A DNA stretch of 64,000 nucleotides from Nocardioides pinisoli. Lineage in GTDB: Bacteria; Actinomycetota; Actinomycetes; Propionibacteriales; Nocardioidaceae. The first letter of the stretch is position 1, and the number at the start of each line of letters is the position of its first letter. The notes below the pieces were generated by a model, which was given only the letters and a program-made list of their open reading frames with translations, had not been told where the DNA came from and made no database searches. The stretch is taken from NCBI RefSeq assembly GCF_024199985.1, contig NZ_JANARS010000006.1, positions 186,001 to 250,000 on the forward strand, read 5' to 3'. Below are positions 56,626 through 64,000 of the stretch, one piece after another. The translations under genes were made by a program, and so were the position numbers.

Positions 56626-58236
56626 GTGAGCGAGGCGGCCGACCACTTCCGGCGCGGCGACTGGCAGGCCGCCTACGAAGCGTGGTCAGACGCGGGCCTC
56701 GGCGGCCTCGGGGCCGACGAGCTCGAGCAGTTCAGCACGGCCGCCGGCCTGGTCGGGCACCACGACGAGCTGGTCGGCGCGCTGCAACGCGCGTTCCTGG
56801 CCTGCCAGGAAGAGGGCGACCTGCGCGGCGCCGCCCGGTGCGCGTTCCGCCTGTCGATGAACTCCGCCGACCACGGCGAGCACGCGCTCGCCGGGGGGTG
56901 GGCCGCCAGGGCCGCCGACCTGGTCGCGGAGATCGGTGAGGACTGCGTCGAGGGTGGCTGGGTCGCGTTCCTGATGATGTTCCGCGCGCTCGGAGAGGGC
57001 GACCTCGCGACCGCCCGCAGCCGGGCCGCCGAGGCGCTCGAGGTCGGTCGGCGGCTGCGTGATCCCGACCTGACCGCGATGAGCACCTGCGCGCAGGGCC
57101 GCGTGTCGATCATGACCTGCCAGTTCGCCGCCGGGCTGGCCCAGCTCGACGACGCGATGGTGCGGGTGCTGACGGGCGAGCTCTCGCCGTTCATCGCCGG
57201 GCACGTCTACTGCACCGCCATCGAGGGAGCCCAGGAGATCGGCGACTTCGGCCGCGTCGCCGAGTGGACCGCGGCCCTCGAACGCTGGTGCGCCGCGCAG
57301 CCCGGGCTGCTCGCCTTCACCGGCCAGTGCGCCGTGCACCGCGGCCAGCTGATGCGCCTCCGGGGTGCGTGGGACGACGCGCTGCGCGAGTTCGCCGAGG
57401 CGGCCGAGCGCTACGTCGAGATCGGCACCCCGGCCGCCGTCGCGCTGACCGCCGTCGAGACGGGTGACGTGCTGCGCCTGCGCGGGCGCCTCGATGACGC
57501 CGACGCCGCCTACCAGCGCGCCGCCGACCTGGGGCTCGACCCGCAACCCGGGCTGGCGTTGCTGTGGTTGGCCGGCGGGCGAGCCGCCGCCGCGGTGGCG
57601 GCGGTCGAGCGGCTGCTCGCGACCGCGGAGGGACCCGTCCAGCGGTGTCGGCTGCTGCCCGCGGCGGTCGAGGTGCTGCTCGCGTGCGACGACGTCGACC
57701 GCGCGCGCCCGCTGGCCGACGAGCTCGTCTCGCTGGCCGCCTCGGTGGGCTCCACCGCGCTCTCCGCGGCCGGGGCCCAGGCCATGGGCGCCGTCGAGCT
57801 CGCGGCCGGTGACGCGTCCGGGGCCCTCCCCTACCTCCGCAAGGCCCACCAGCTGTGGGCGCGGGCGTCCGCGTCGTACGACGCCGCGGTGGCGCGGCTG
57901 CTCGTTGCGCGCTGCCTCACCGCCCTCGCCGACCCGTCGTCGGCCGAGCGCGAGCTGGTCGCCGCGCGGGCGGTATTCCGCCAGGTCGGCGCCGCCCCCA
58001 TGGCCGACCTGGCCTCCGCGATGCTGACCCCCGACTCCCTGCCGGGCGGGCTGACCGCACGGGAGGTCGAGGTCCTCCGCCTCGTCGCGTCCGGGCGGAG
58101 CAACCCCCAGATCGCGACCGTGCTGGTGCTGAGCGAGAAGACCGTCGCACGCCACCTGTCCAACATCTTCGCCAAGCTCGACGTCGGCTCGCGGACCGCC
58201 GCCGCGGCGTACGCGTTCGAGCACGGGCTGGTCTGA
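56626..58236 (+). CDS. LuxR-type regulator with TPR-like N-terminal domain
   Basis: A 536-residue transcription factor. Residues 1-460 are helical repeats (AADHFRRGDWQAAYEAWSDAG, LDDADAAYQRAADLGL) of the TPR type, with no AAA domain. The last 65 residues are a LuxR/NarL helix-turn-helix: GLTAREVEVLRLVASGRSN, ATVLVLSEKTVARHLSNIF and KLDVGSRTAAAAYA. The TPR part probably binds a partner protein. It starts with GTG at 56626, 20 bp after the monooxygenase gene, which it may regulate. A GGGCCT/AGGCCC hairpin (58341-58355) lies past the stop. Confidence 0.9.
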   Translation: MSEAADHFRRGDWQAAYEAWSDAGLGGLGADELEQFSTAAGLVGHHDELVGALQRAFLACQEEGDLRGAARCAFRLSMNSADHGEHALAGGWAARAADLVAEIGEDCVEGGWVAFLMMFRALGEGDLATARSRAAEALEVGRRLRDPDLTAMSTCAQGRVSIMTCQFAAGLAQLDDAMVRVLTGELSPFIAGHVYCTAIEGAQEIGDFGRVAEWTAALERWCAAQPGLLAFTGQCAVHRGQLMRLRGAWDDALREFAEAAERYVEIGTPAAVALTAVETGDVLRLRGRLDDADAAYQRAADLGLDPQPGLALLWLAGGRAAAAVAAVERLLATAEGPVQRCRLLPAAVEVLLACDDVDRARPLADELVSLAASVGSTALSAAGAQAMGAVELAAGDASGALPYLRKAHQLWARASASYDAAVARLLVARCLTALADPSSAERELVAARAVFRQVGAAPMADLASAMLTPDSLPGGLTAREVEVLRLVASGRSNPQIATVLVLSEKTVARHLSNIFAKLDVGSRTAAAAYAFEHGLV

Positions 58237-58340
58237 CCCGCGCACATGGGTCGGCACACGTTCTACCTCGTCAGCTCGGGCCTGATGCTGTGCTGGTACC
58301 TCCGTGGCGGCAGGGCCGGCGGGAGCGCGACCGAGGGCGC

Positions 58341-58383
58341 GGGCCTGCCAGGCCCGAGCACGGATCACCCTCACCCCGGGGTG
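58341..58383. terminator. Two small hairpins between convergent regulator genes
   Basis: GGGCCT/AGGCCC with a 3-base loop (58341-58355) and the perfect palindrome CACCCCGGGGTG (58372-58383), the latter covering the stop codon of the minus-strand response regulator. Confidence 0.5.
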
Positions 58384-59048
58384 GCCGGCAGCACGCCCTC
58401 ACCCCGGCGCACCACGCCGGTCTCGTAGCCGAGGACCACCACCTGCACCCGCGTGGTGAGGCACAGCTTCGTCAGGATCCGGTTCACGTGGGTCTTCACG
58501 GTGGCCTCCGAGATGACCAGCAGGGTCTGGATGTCGGCGTTGGTGAGGCCGCGCGCCATCAGGACGAACACCTCACGCTCGCGCTCGGTGAGCACGTCGA
58601 GCGCGGTGTCGACGCCCGGCGGCTGACGTACGTGGTCCTCGATGAGGAGTCGCGTCAGGGCCGGCGCCAGCAGCGCCTCGCCCGCGACCACCGTCTCGAT
58701 GCCGGCGACCAGCCGCTCGGGCGGCGTCGCCTTGAGCAGGAACCCCGCGGCGCCCGCCCGGAGCGCGCCGTAGACGTAGGTGTCGATGTCGTACGTCGTC
58801 AGGACCAGCACTCGGGTCGGCCCGCCGGCGGCGACGATCTCGCGGGTGGCCGCGATGCCGTCGAGGACCGGCATGCGCACGTCCATGAGCACCACGTCGG
58901 GTGCGTGCGTGGCGACCGACGTGACGGCTGCCCGGCCGTCACCGACGGTGTCGACCACGTCGATCCCGCGGGCCTCGAGCACCAGCTGCAGGCCGCTGCG
59001 GACCAGTTCCTGGTCGTCGGCGACCACGACCCGGACTGGGGCCCTCAT
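58371..59048 (-). CDS. Two-component response regulator, NarL/LuxR family
   Basis: A 225-residue regulator. The receiver has VVVADDQELVRSG, phosphoacceptor Asp in VVLMDVRMPVLDG and Lys in AGFLLKATPPE. The LuxR helix-turn-helix is at the C-terminus: LTEREREVFVLMARGLTNADI and ISEATVKTHVNRILTKL. Its ATG overlaps the stop codon of the kinase gene by four bases, so the pair is coupled. Actinobacterial pairs of this kind often respond to envelope stress. Targets are not known here. Confidence 0.93.
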   Translation of the reverse strand: MRAPVRVVVADDQELVRSGLQLVLEARGIDVVDTVGDGRAAVTSVATHAPDVVLMDVRMPVLDGIAATREIVAAGGPTRVLVLTTYDIDTYVYGALRAGAAGFLLKATPPERLVAGIETVVAGEALLAPALTRLLIEDHVRQPPGVDTALDVLTEREREVFVLMARGLTNADIQTLLVISEATVKTHVNRILTKLCLTTRVQVVVLGYETGVVRRGEGVLPATPG

Positions 59049-60160
59049 GTCGCCCCCATCGGCAGGCTCGCGTCCACCTCGAACCGCCCGCCGTCGGTGA
59101 CCCCGTGGTCGAGCCGCCCACCGAGCACGTGGACCCGCTCCGCGATGCCCAACAGCCCGAGCCCGGTGCCCTGGCCGGAGCGCCCGCCGACCTGGTTGGC
59201 GGCACGGATCCGCAGCGTGTCGGAGTCCCAGCTGACCGTGACCTCTGCGCGGCTGTCGGCGCCGTAGCGCAACGCGTTGGTCAACGCCTCCTGCACGATC
59301 CGGTACGCCGACACGTCCACGCCCGCGGGCAGCTCGGGCACCGGGTCGGCGAGCCGGAGGTCGACGTCGAGGCCGTCGACGCGGAACCGCTCGACCAGGT
59401 CGGGCAGCTGGGCCAGCCCGGGGGCCGGCTCCAGACCGAGCTCGTCCGCGCTGTCGCGGACCAGGTGAAGCAGCCGACCCGTCTCGGCGAGCGCCTGCCG
59501 CCCGGTGGCCGCGACGTTGTCCAGGGCCTGAGCTGCCTTGTCCAGGTCCGTGTGCAGGAGCTCCTGCGCGACGGCGGTCTGCACCACCATCGCGCTGACC
59601 GAGTGGGCGATCACGTCGTGCAGGTCGCGCGCGATGCGCTGGCGCTCGTCGCGGACGGCCTGCTCCCGGACGAGGTGCTGCTGGCGCTCGAGCTCGGCGG
59701 TCTGCTCCGCCAGGCGCAGCGTCACGCGTCCCAGGACGTAGGGCGGCACCAGCAGCGAGGTCACGAAGAAGACGTCGGTGACGTCGTTGTCCCGCTCGTC
59801 GGTGAAGACATAGTCGGCGGCGAGGAGCACCATGAGCGCGCCGAGCACGAGCAGGCCGCCGAAGCCGGGCACCCACCGCGCGAGCGTGTAGGCCACGACG
59901 GCCAGCACCAGGATCGGTGCCGCCAGGTCGTCCAGCTCGGGCCCGAACCACGGTGTGAAGAGGGTCAGCGCACCGGCCACCAACGTGGTGGACCGCGGCC
60001 ACCGGCGGCGCGGCACGAGGGCCAGGCACGACAGCAGCGACAGCACGACCGCGGCCGCAGCGCCGTCCGGCGCGACCAGGGCGACCTCCAGGAGCGACAC
60101 CCCGGCGACGATCGCCGGGACGCCCCAGTCGGTCACCGTCGACGGACCTCGCCCGATCAC
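59045..60160 (-). CDS. Sensor histidine kinase, NarL/DesK type
   Basis: A 371-residue membrane kinase. The first 140 residues are four to five hydrophobic helices without a clear extracellular domain, suggesting detection of a membrane signal. The HisKA_3 motif is ERQRIARDLHDVIAHSVSAM, with the phosphorylated His in RDLHD. The ATPase has EALTNALRYG and GQGTGLGLLGIAERV. The start is GTG 60160. It is cotranscribed with and precedes the NarL-type regulator. Confidence 0.92.
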   Translation of the reverse strand: MIGRGPSTVTDWGVPAIVAGVSLLEVALVAPDGAAAAVVLSLLSCLALVPRRRWPRSTTLVAGALTLFTPWFGPELDDLAAPILVLAVVAYTLARWVPGFGGLLVLGALMVLLAADYVFTDERDNDVTDVFFVTSLLVPPYVLGRVTLRLAEQTAELERQQHLVREQAVRDERQRIARDLHDVIAHSVSAMVVQTAVAQELLHTDLDKAAQALDNVAATGRQALAETGRLLHLVRDSADELGLEPAPGLAQLPDLVERFRVDGLDVDLRLADPVPELPAGVDVSAYRIVQEALTNALRYGADSRAEVTVSWDSDTLRIRAANQVGGRSGQGTGLGLLGIAERVHVLGGRLDHGVTDGGRFEVDASLPMGAT

Positions 60161-60290
60161 ATGTCGAGGCTACGCGGATCGGCGCCCCCGCTCCGTCAAA
60201 CCAGGGGTTGACCAGAGATCGGTCCCCGCGCCGATGCGCCGGTCGCCCCGACCGGCCGATGGTGGAGGTCCCCCGAGCGAAGGAGCAGCC

Positions 60291-61001
60291 ATGTCAACCC
60301 TCAGGTTCTTCGACCAGCCGGACCACCAGCGCCGGATCGGCCGCCTCGCCTGGGTGATGGCCTGGGTCGGCCTGGTCGTCGGACAGCTCCACGCCCTCTC
60401 CCGGGTCGCCACCCGGGACGGCGCGGGCGACCTGGACGAGGGATACATGCAGGTCTGGTCCGAGCCGGCGTCGACGGCGCTCGCGCCCCTGCTCGACTGG
60501 TCCTCACCCAACGTGGTCTACCTGACCTACGGGAAGATCTGGGGCCCCGTCGTCGGGGCCGCGACGCTGGCCGCGTTCGTCGTCCACCGTCGGCGGTCCG
60601 CCGCCGGGTTCCGCGGGGCCGAGCGCTGGGCGTGGCGCATCACGCTCACCGCGCTCTCCCTGGCGACCCTCGGCTGCTTCGCCGAGTACTGGACGCAGTG
60701 GGGAAGCGGCAACGAGGAGCTCCTCGAGGCGGTGTTCATCGTCCTGGTCCCGGTCCTGCTGCTCACCCTGGCTAGCTCGAGCTTCCTGGGCATCGTGCTG
60801 ATCCGTCGCGGCCTCGGCCTGCCTGCGTGGCTGCTCGCGCTCACCCTCCCGGGGCTGTTCGTGATCTCGGAGGTCACGTCGCTCGGCAGCGTGTTCCTGC
60901 CCATCGCGTTCGCGTTCGGCATCCTCGGCCGCCGGATCGCGCGTGAGCCGCACTCGACGACGGCGGTCTCGTCGTCCCGGACGGCGCCGGTCGTCCACTG
61001 A
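60291..61001 (+). CDS. Multi-pass membrane protein of unknown function
   Basis: A 236-residue integral membrane protein with five or six hydrophobic segments: GRLAWVMAWVGLVVGQLHAL, IWGPVVGAATLAAFVV, WRITLTALSLATLGCFAEYW, FIVLVPVLLLTLASSSFLGIV and PAWLLALTLPGLFVISE. No recognised family. The ATG at 60291 has AAGGAG upstream. It is divergent from the kinase pair (130 bp apart), so it may be controlled by it. A strong hairpin terminator follows. Confidence 0.8.
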   Translation: MSTLRFFDQPDHQRRIGRLAWVMAWVGLVVGQLHALSRVATRDGAGDLDEGYMQVWSEPASTALAPLLDWSSPNVVYLTYGKIWGPVVGAATLAAFVVHRRRSAAGFRGAERWAWRITLTALSLATLGCFAEYWTQWGSGNEELLEAVFIVLVPVLLLTLASSSFLGIVLIRRGLGLPAWLLALTLPGLFVISEVTSLGSVFLPIAFAFGILGRRIAREPHSTTAVSSSRTAPVVH

Positions 61002-61029
61002 CCGACGCGCCGGACCCGCGGGCGTGCCA

Positions 61030-61065
61030 GACGCCCGCCGGAGGTGGGGTCCTCCGGCGGGCGTC
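61030..61065. terminator. Strong hairpin terminator
   Basis: Perfect 15-bp arms (GACGCCCGCCGGAGG at 61030-61044 and its complement at 61051-61065) with a 6-base loop, followed by a C/T-rich stretch, 28 bp after the membrane-protein stop. Confidence 0.87.
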
Positions 61066-61089
61066 CTCTCCGTCCGACAGGATGCGGGC

Positions 61090-61743
61090 GTGCGTATCGG
61101 GACGTGGAACCTCGCCGGCCGGTGGTCGGACGATCACCGAAGCCTCCTGCTCGAGGCCGACTGCGACGTCTGGCTGCTGACGGAGGTCAGTGAGCGAACG
61201 ACCCTGCCCGGCTTTGCAATGCACCTGTCAGGGGCGCCGATGGCGGCTCGCCGCCGCTGGGCCGCGGTCGCCAGCCGCCTCCCGATGGCGTCGAGCCCCG
61301 ACCCGCACCCGGCCAGCGCCGCGGCGCAGGTCGGCGCGACGACGTACGTCAGCTCGGTGCTGCCGTGGCGCAGCGCTCGATCCGGCCTGGTGTGGGTCGG
61401 CGACCGTCACGCCGACAGGACGCAGAACGTGGTCGGCGACCTGCTCCTGCGGCTGCGCGCCGCCCGCCCGCTGGTGTGGGGTGGCGACTGGAACCACGCG
61501 CTGACCGGCAAGGAGTACGCTGGCTCGAAGGCCGGCCGCGACTCGATCACCGCCGCCCTCGACGAGCTCGGCCTGGTCGTGCCGACGACCGAGCTGCCGC
61601 ACGCGGTCGACGGGCTGCTCAGCATCGACCACGTCGCCGTACCCGCCGGTTCGTCCGCGACCGCGCGGCGGGTCGTGGCGGAGTGCGCGGGCAAGCGCCT
61701 CTCGGACCACGACGCGTACGTCGTCGACGCGCAGGAGGCGTAG
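61090..61743 (+). CDS. Endonuclease/exonuclease/phosphatase-fold protein
   Basis: A 217-residue EEP-fold protein. The order of motifs is right for the family: RIGTWNLAGRW at the start, WLLTEVSE for the Glu, VWGGDWNHAL for the Asp-Asn pair, IDHVAVP and a final LSDHDAYVV with the catalytic Asp-His. It is shorter than classical nucleases (about 250). It begins with GTG 61090 and ends three bases before the helicase gene, so the two form an operon. A nuclease-helicase pair suggests nucleic-acid processing. Confidence 0.85.
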   Translation: MRIGTWNLAGRWSDDHRSLLLEADCDVWLLTEVSERTTLPGFAMHLSGAPMAARRRWAAVASRLPMASSPDPHPASAAAQVGATTYVSSVLPWRSARSGLVWVGDRHADRTQNVVGDLLLRLRAARPLVWGGDWNHALTGKEYAGSKAGRDSITAALDELGLVVPTTELPHAVDGLLSIDHVAVPAGSSATARRVVAECAGKRLSDHDAYVVDAQEA

Positions 61744-61746
61744 ACC

Positions 61747-64000
61747 GTGCCCGACCCGGACACGTCCGCCGTGCCGCCGCTGCGCATCCACCAGCGGGAA
61801 GCGCTCGACGCGCTCGCCCGCGCGTGGGACGACGCGGACCATCCGCGGGCGTGGGTCGTCCTGCCGCCCGGCGCGGGCAAGACCCGCGTCGGCCTCGAGG
61901 CCGTCGCCGGCGAGCTCCGCGCACACCCCGACAGGCGCGCGGTCGTGCTCGCCCCCAACACCGCGATCCAGGCCCAGTGGATCGCCGAGGCCCGGACGTT
62001 GGGGCTCGACGCCAGCGACGACAAGTCGCTCACCAGCCCGCTGACCTGCCTGACCTATCAGTCCCTGGCCGTCTTCGACTCCGAGGCCGCGGACGACGTG
62101 GACTCCACCACCGCGGTCGTCGACCGGCTGCACCCCAACGGGGTCGCCCTCTTCGAACGGGTCCGCGCCCAGCCCCGCCTGGTGCTCGTCCTCGACGAGT
62201 GCCACCACCTGCTCGAGGTGTGGGGGCGGCTGCTCGCCGAGCTGCTCGACGCGGTCGGCCGCGCGCACGTCCTCGCGCTCACCGCCACACCGCCCGAGAG
62301 CCTCGCCGGGGAGCAGCGCGCCCTCGTCGACCGGCTCTTCGGAGAGATCCGCTACCGCGTCTCGGTGCCTGCGGTGGTGAAGGAGGGTCACCTCGCGCCG
62401 TTCGACGAGCTCGTCTGGCTGACCACCCCCACGCCCACCGAGGAGGACTGGCTCACCAGCGAGGCGCTGCGCTTCACCGGGCTCACCACCCTGCTCACCA
62501 CCCCGGGCTTCGGGTCGGTCGGCTTCTACGAGTGGCTCACCACCCGGTTCGTCGAGCCCGTGCCCGCCACGACCACCTGGGCGGCGCTCGCCGAGCGCGA
62601 GCCCGACCTGTGCGACGCCGCCCTGCGCATGCACCACGCGGGCCTGCTCGCCCTGCCCGCCGGCGCCCGGCTGCGCGAGGAGCACCGGCACGACCCGTCG
62701 GCCGAGGACTGGGTGCGGCTCCTCGGCGACTGGCTGCTCCACCACGTCGCCGAGTCCGCCGACCCGGCCGACGCCGAGGTGCTCGCGGTGGTGAAGGCCG
62801 CGCTGCCGTCGGTGGGCTACCAGTGGACGCGTCGCGGCGTACGTCGCGGGCGCTCCACCGTGGACCGCGTGCTGGCCCGGTCCTACGCCAAGCCCGGCGC
62901 CGCCGTCCAGATCATCGCCGCCGAGCACGCCGCGATCGGCGAGCGGGCCCGGGTGCTGGTGCTGTGCGACCACGAGCGCGCGGCCGCCACCGTGCCGGTC
63001 AGCCTGGACGGGGTCCTCGACGCCGAGGCCGGGTCGGCGATCGCGGCGCTCGAGGCCCTGCTGGCCGACCCGAGCACCGCCCTGCTCCACCCGATGCTTG
63101 TCACCGGGTCCGTCGTCGCCGCCGCCGAGTCGACGCTGCGCGACCTGGTCGCCTTCGTCGCCGACCGCGACCCCGACCTGGCCTCGCGGCTCCGCGTCGA
63201 GACGAGCGCCGGCCCTGTCGCGACGTGCACGTCCGGGTGGACCTCGCGCACCTGGGTCACCCACGTCACCGCGTTCTTCGAGTCCGGCCGGACCCAGGTC
63301 CTCGTCGGCACCCGCGGCCTCCTCGGCGAGGGGTGGAACGCCCGCGGCGTCTCCACCCTCATCGACCTGACCACCGCGACCACGCTGACGGCCGTCGTCC
63401 AGACGAGGGGCCGGGCGCTGCGCACCGACCCGACCTGGCCGGACAAGGTCGCCACCAACTGGACGGTCGTGTGCGTGTCGGAGGCGCACCCCAAGGGCGA
63501 CAACGACTGGTCCCGGCTGGTCCGCAAGCACCAGGGCTTCCACGGCATCGACGCCGACGGCGACATCGTCGACGGGGTCGCCCACATCGACGCGTCCTTC
63601 TCCCCCTACGCGCCTCCACCGGTCGCCGAGTTCGACGGCCTCAACGCCCGGATGCTCGTCGCCGCCGCCGACCGCGACACCATCCGCGACGCCTGGGAGG
63701 TGGGCGAGCCCTACCAGGACGTCACGCTCGCGTCGCTGCGCGTACGCCGCCCCGCCGCGGACGTCGCGCCGCTCGACGAGGTCGTGACGCTCACGCCCGT
63801 CCCGCCGACGTGGCGGCTCACCTCGGACGGCATGACGACCGACGCCCCGGTGCCTGAGACCAGCTGGCGTACGCCGCTCGCGCTGGCCGCGGCGTCGGCC
63901 GGCGTCGGCGCGGCTTCGCTCGCGGTCGGCGACTGGGCGCTCGTGGCCGGGGCCGTGGGTGGGCTCGCGACCCTCGGCCAGGGTGCGGTGACCGGCCGCT
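61747..64000 (+). CDS. SF2 helicase with C-terminal membrane-like region (3' truncated)
   Basis: At least 751 residues of a superfamily 2 helicase; the frame is open to the window end. LRIHQREALDAL (Q-like), PPGAGKTRV (Walker A, near residue 43), DECHH (Walker B, near 152) and LTATPP are present. The C-terminal RecA lobe has FFESGRTQVLVGTRGLLGEGW and TRGRALRTDP. A long insertion separates the two lobes. The last visible residues (LALAAASAGVGAASLAVGDWALVAGAVGGLATLG) look hydrophobic enough for membrane insertion, unusual for a helicase. The GTG start is 3 bp after the nuclease gene. Function is unknown; a DNA-repair or defence role is possible. Confidence 0.85.
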   Translation, partial: MPDPDTSAVPPLRIHQREALDALARAWDDADHPRAWVVLPPGAGKTRVGLEAVAGELRAHPDRRAVVLAPNTAIQAQWIAEARTLGLDASDDKSLTSPLTCLTYQSLAVFDSEAADDVDSTTAVVDRLHPNGVALFERVRAQPRLVLVLDECHHLLEVWGRLLAELLDAVGRAHVLALTATPPESLAGEQRALVDRLFGEIRYRVSVPAVVKEGHLAPFDELVWLTTPTPTEEDWLTSEALRFTGLTTLLTTPGFGSVGFYEWLTTRFVEPVPATTTWAALAEREPDLCDAALRMHHAGLLALPAGARLREEHRHDPSAEDWVRLLGDWLLHHVAESADPADAEVLAVVKAALPSVGYQWTRRGVRRGRSTVDRVLARSYAKPGAAVQIIAAEHAAIGERARVLVLCDHERAAATVPVSLDGVLDAEAGSAIAALEALLADPSTALLHPMLVTGSVVAAAESTLRDLVAFVADRDPDLASRLRVETSAGPVATCTSGWTSRTWVTHVTAFFESGRTQVLVGTRGLLGEGWNARGVSTLIDLTTATTLTAVVQTRGRALRTDPTWPDKVATNWTVVCVSEAHPKGDNDWSRLVRKHQGFHGIDADGDIVDGVAHIDASFSPYAPPPVAEFDGLNARMLVAAADRDTIRDAWEVGEPYQDVTLASLRVRRPAADVAPLDEVVTLTPVPPTWRLTSDGMTTDAPVPETSWRTPLALAAASAGVGAASLAVGDWALVAGAVGGLATLGQGAVTGR

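Noticed and set aside
58246..58428. 60-residue plus-strand ORF after the LuxR-TPR gene
   Set aside because: Its second half is low-complexity and overlaps the convergent response-regulator gene and hairpins; no ribosome-binding site.
61365..63857. 830-residue plus-strand frame over the nuclease and helicase
   Set aside because: It is out of frame with both; its Arg/Pro-rich sequence has no motif, while the other frame has Walker A, DECH and TATP.

Overview
The window is very GC-rich, densely coded DNA from an actinobacterium. Long GTG- and ATG-started genes, several ATGA stop/start overlaps, a complete Streptomyces-type conservon, WXG100-like proteins and a DinB protein of the mycothiol-transferase type all fit a member of the Nocardioidaceae (Nocardioides-like). 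That placement is inferred from gene content only. I saw no rRNA, tRNA, CRISPR array, insertion sequence or prophage. Both ends cut a gene: an ECF sigma factor on the left and a helicase on the right.

Layout. 1-3.9 kb: ECF42-type sigma factor, an OmpR-type response regulator/kinase pair and an SDR dehydrogenase, followed by a striking array of 31-bp-phased inverted repeats. 4-10 kb: DUF402 protein, ThrE-like exporter, carboxylate-amine ligase, wax-ester/DGAT acyltransferase and an orphan DNA methyltransferase, the last two separated by two abutting perfect palindromes. 10-15 kb: secreted NAGPA-like glycosidase, lipoprotein, RelA/SpoT-type synthetase, ChaA antiporter. 14.7-20.4 kb: a conservon (sensor kinase, roadblock protein, DUF742, Ras-like GTPase) whose operon ends with an orphan solute-binding lipoprotein. 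20.7-25.1 kb: DUF2945 protein, XRE-cupin regulator divergent from a fused flavoprotein-methyltransferase, gluconate kinase and permease.

25.2-29.5 kb: three WXG100-like small proteins, then a WXG-type polymorphic toxin with an RNase A-like C-terminus and its immunity gene, interrupted by two opposite-strand genes. 29.5-35.3 kb: metzincin protease, iron-sulfur photolyase, Tudor-like protein and a sugar ABC importer (two permeases and a binding protein, no ATPase) behind a clear operator. 35.3-41.7 kb: DinB protein, a tightly coupled cassette of small acidic proteins led by a HEAT-repeat protein, a serine hydrolase divergent from an SDR, and a PIN/Phd toxin-antitoxin pair. 41.8-45.8 kb: unknown protein, P-loop kinase, DUF2237, zinc alcohol dehydrogenase, acyl-ACP desaturase.

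46-51.5 kb: a SARP-type regulator with an AAA domain, two tandem FAD oxidoreductases and a secreted protein. Each of the three targets has a cluster of TCAAGTC-like heptamers at about 11-bp spacing 41-48 bp before its start codon, so this looks like a self-contained SARP regulon. 51.6-64 kb: a DUF222/HNH (13E12-type) gene with a LexA-like box in its putative promoter, an alpha/beta hydrolase, DUF6448 protein, a stand-alone phage-protease-like domain, a flavin monooxygenase with a LuxR-TPR regulator, a NarL-type two-component pair, a membrane protein, and an EEP-fold nuclease next to an SF2 helicase that runs off the end.
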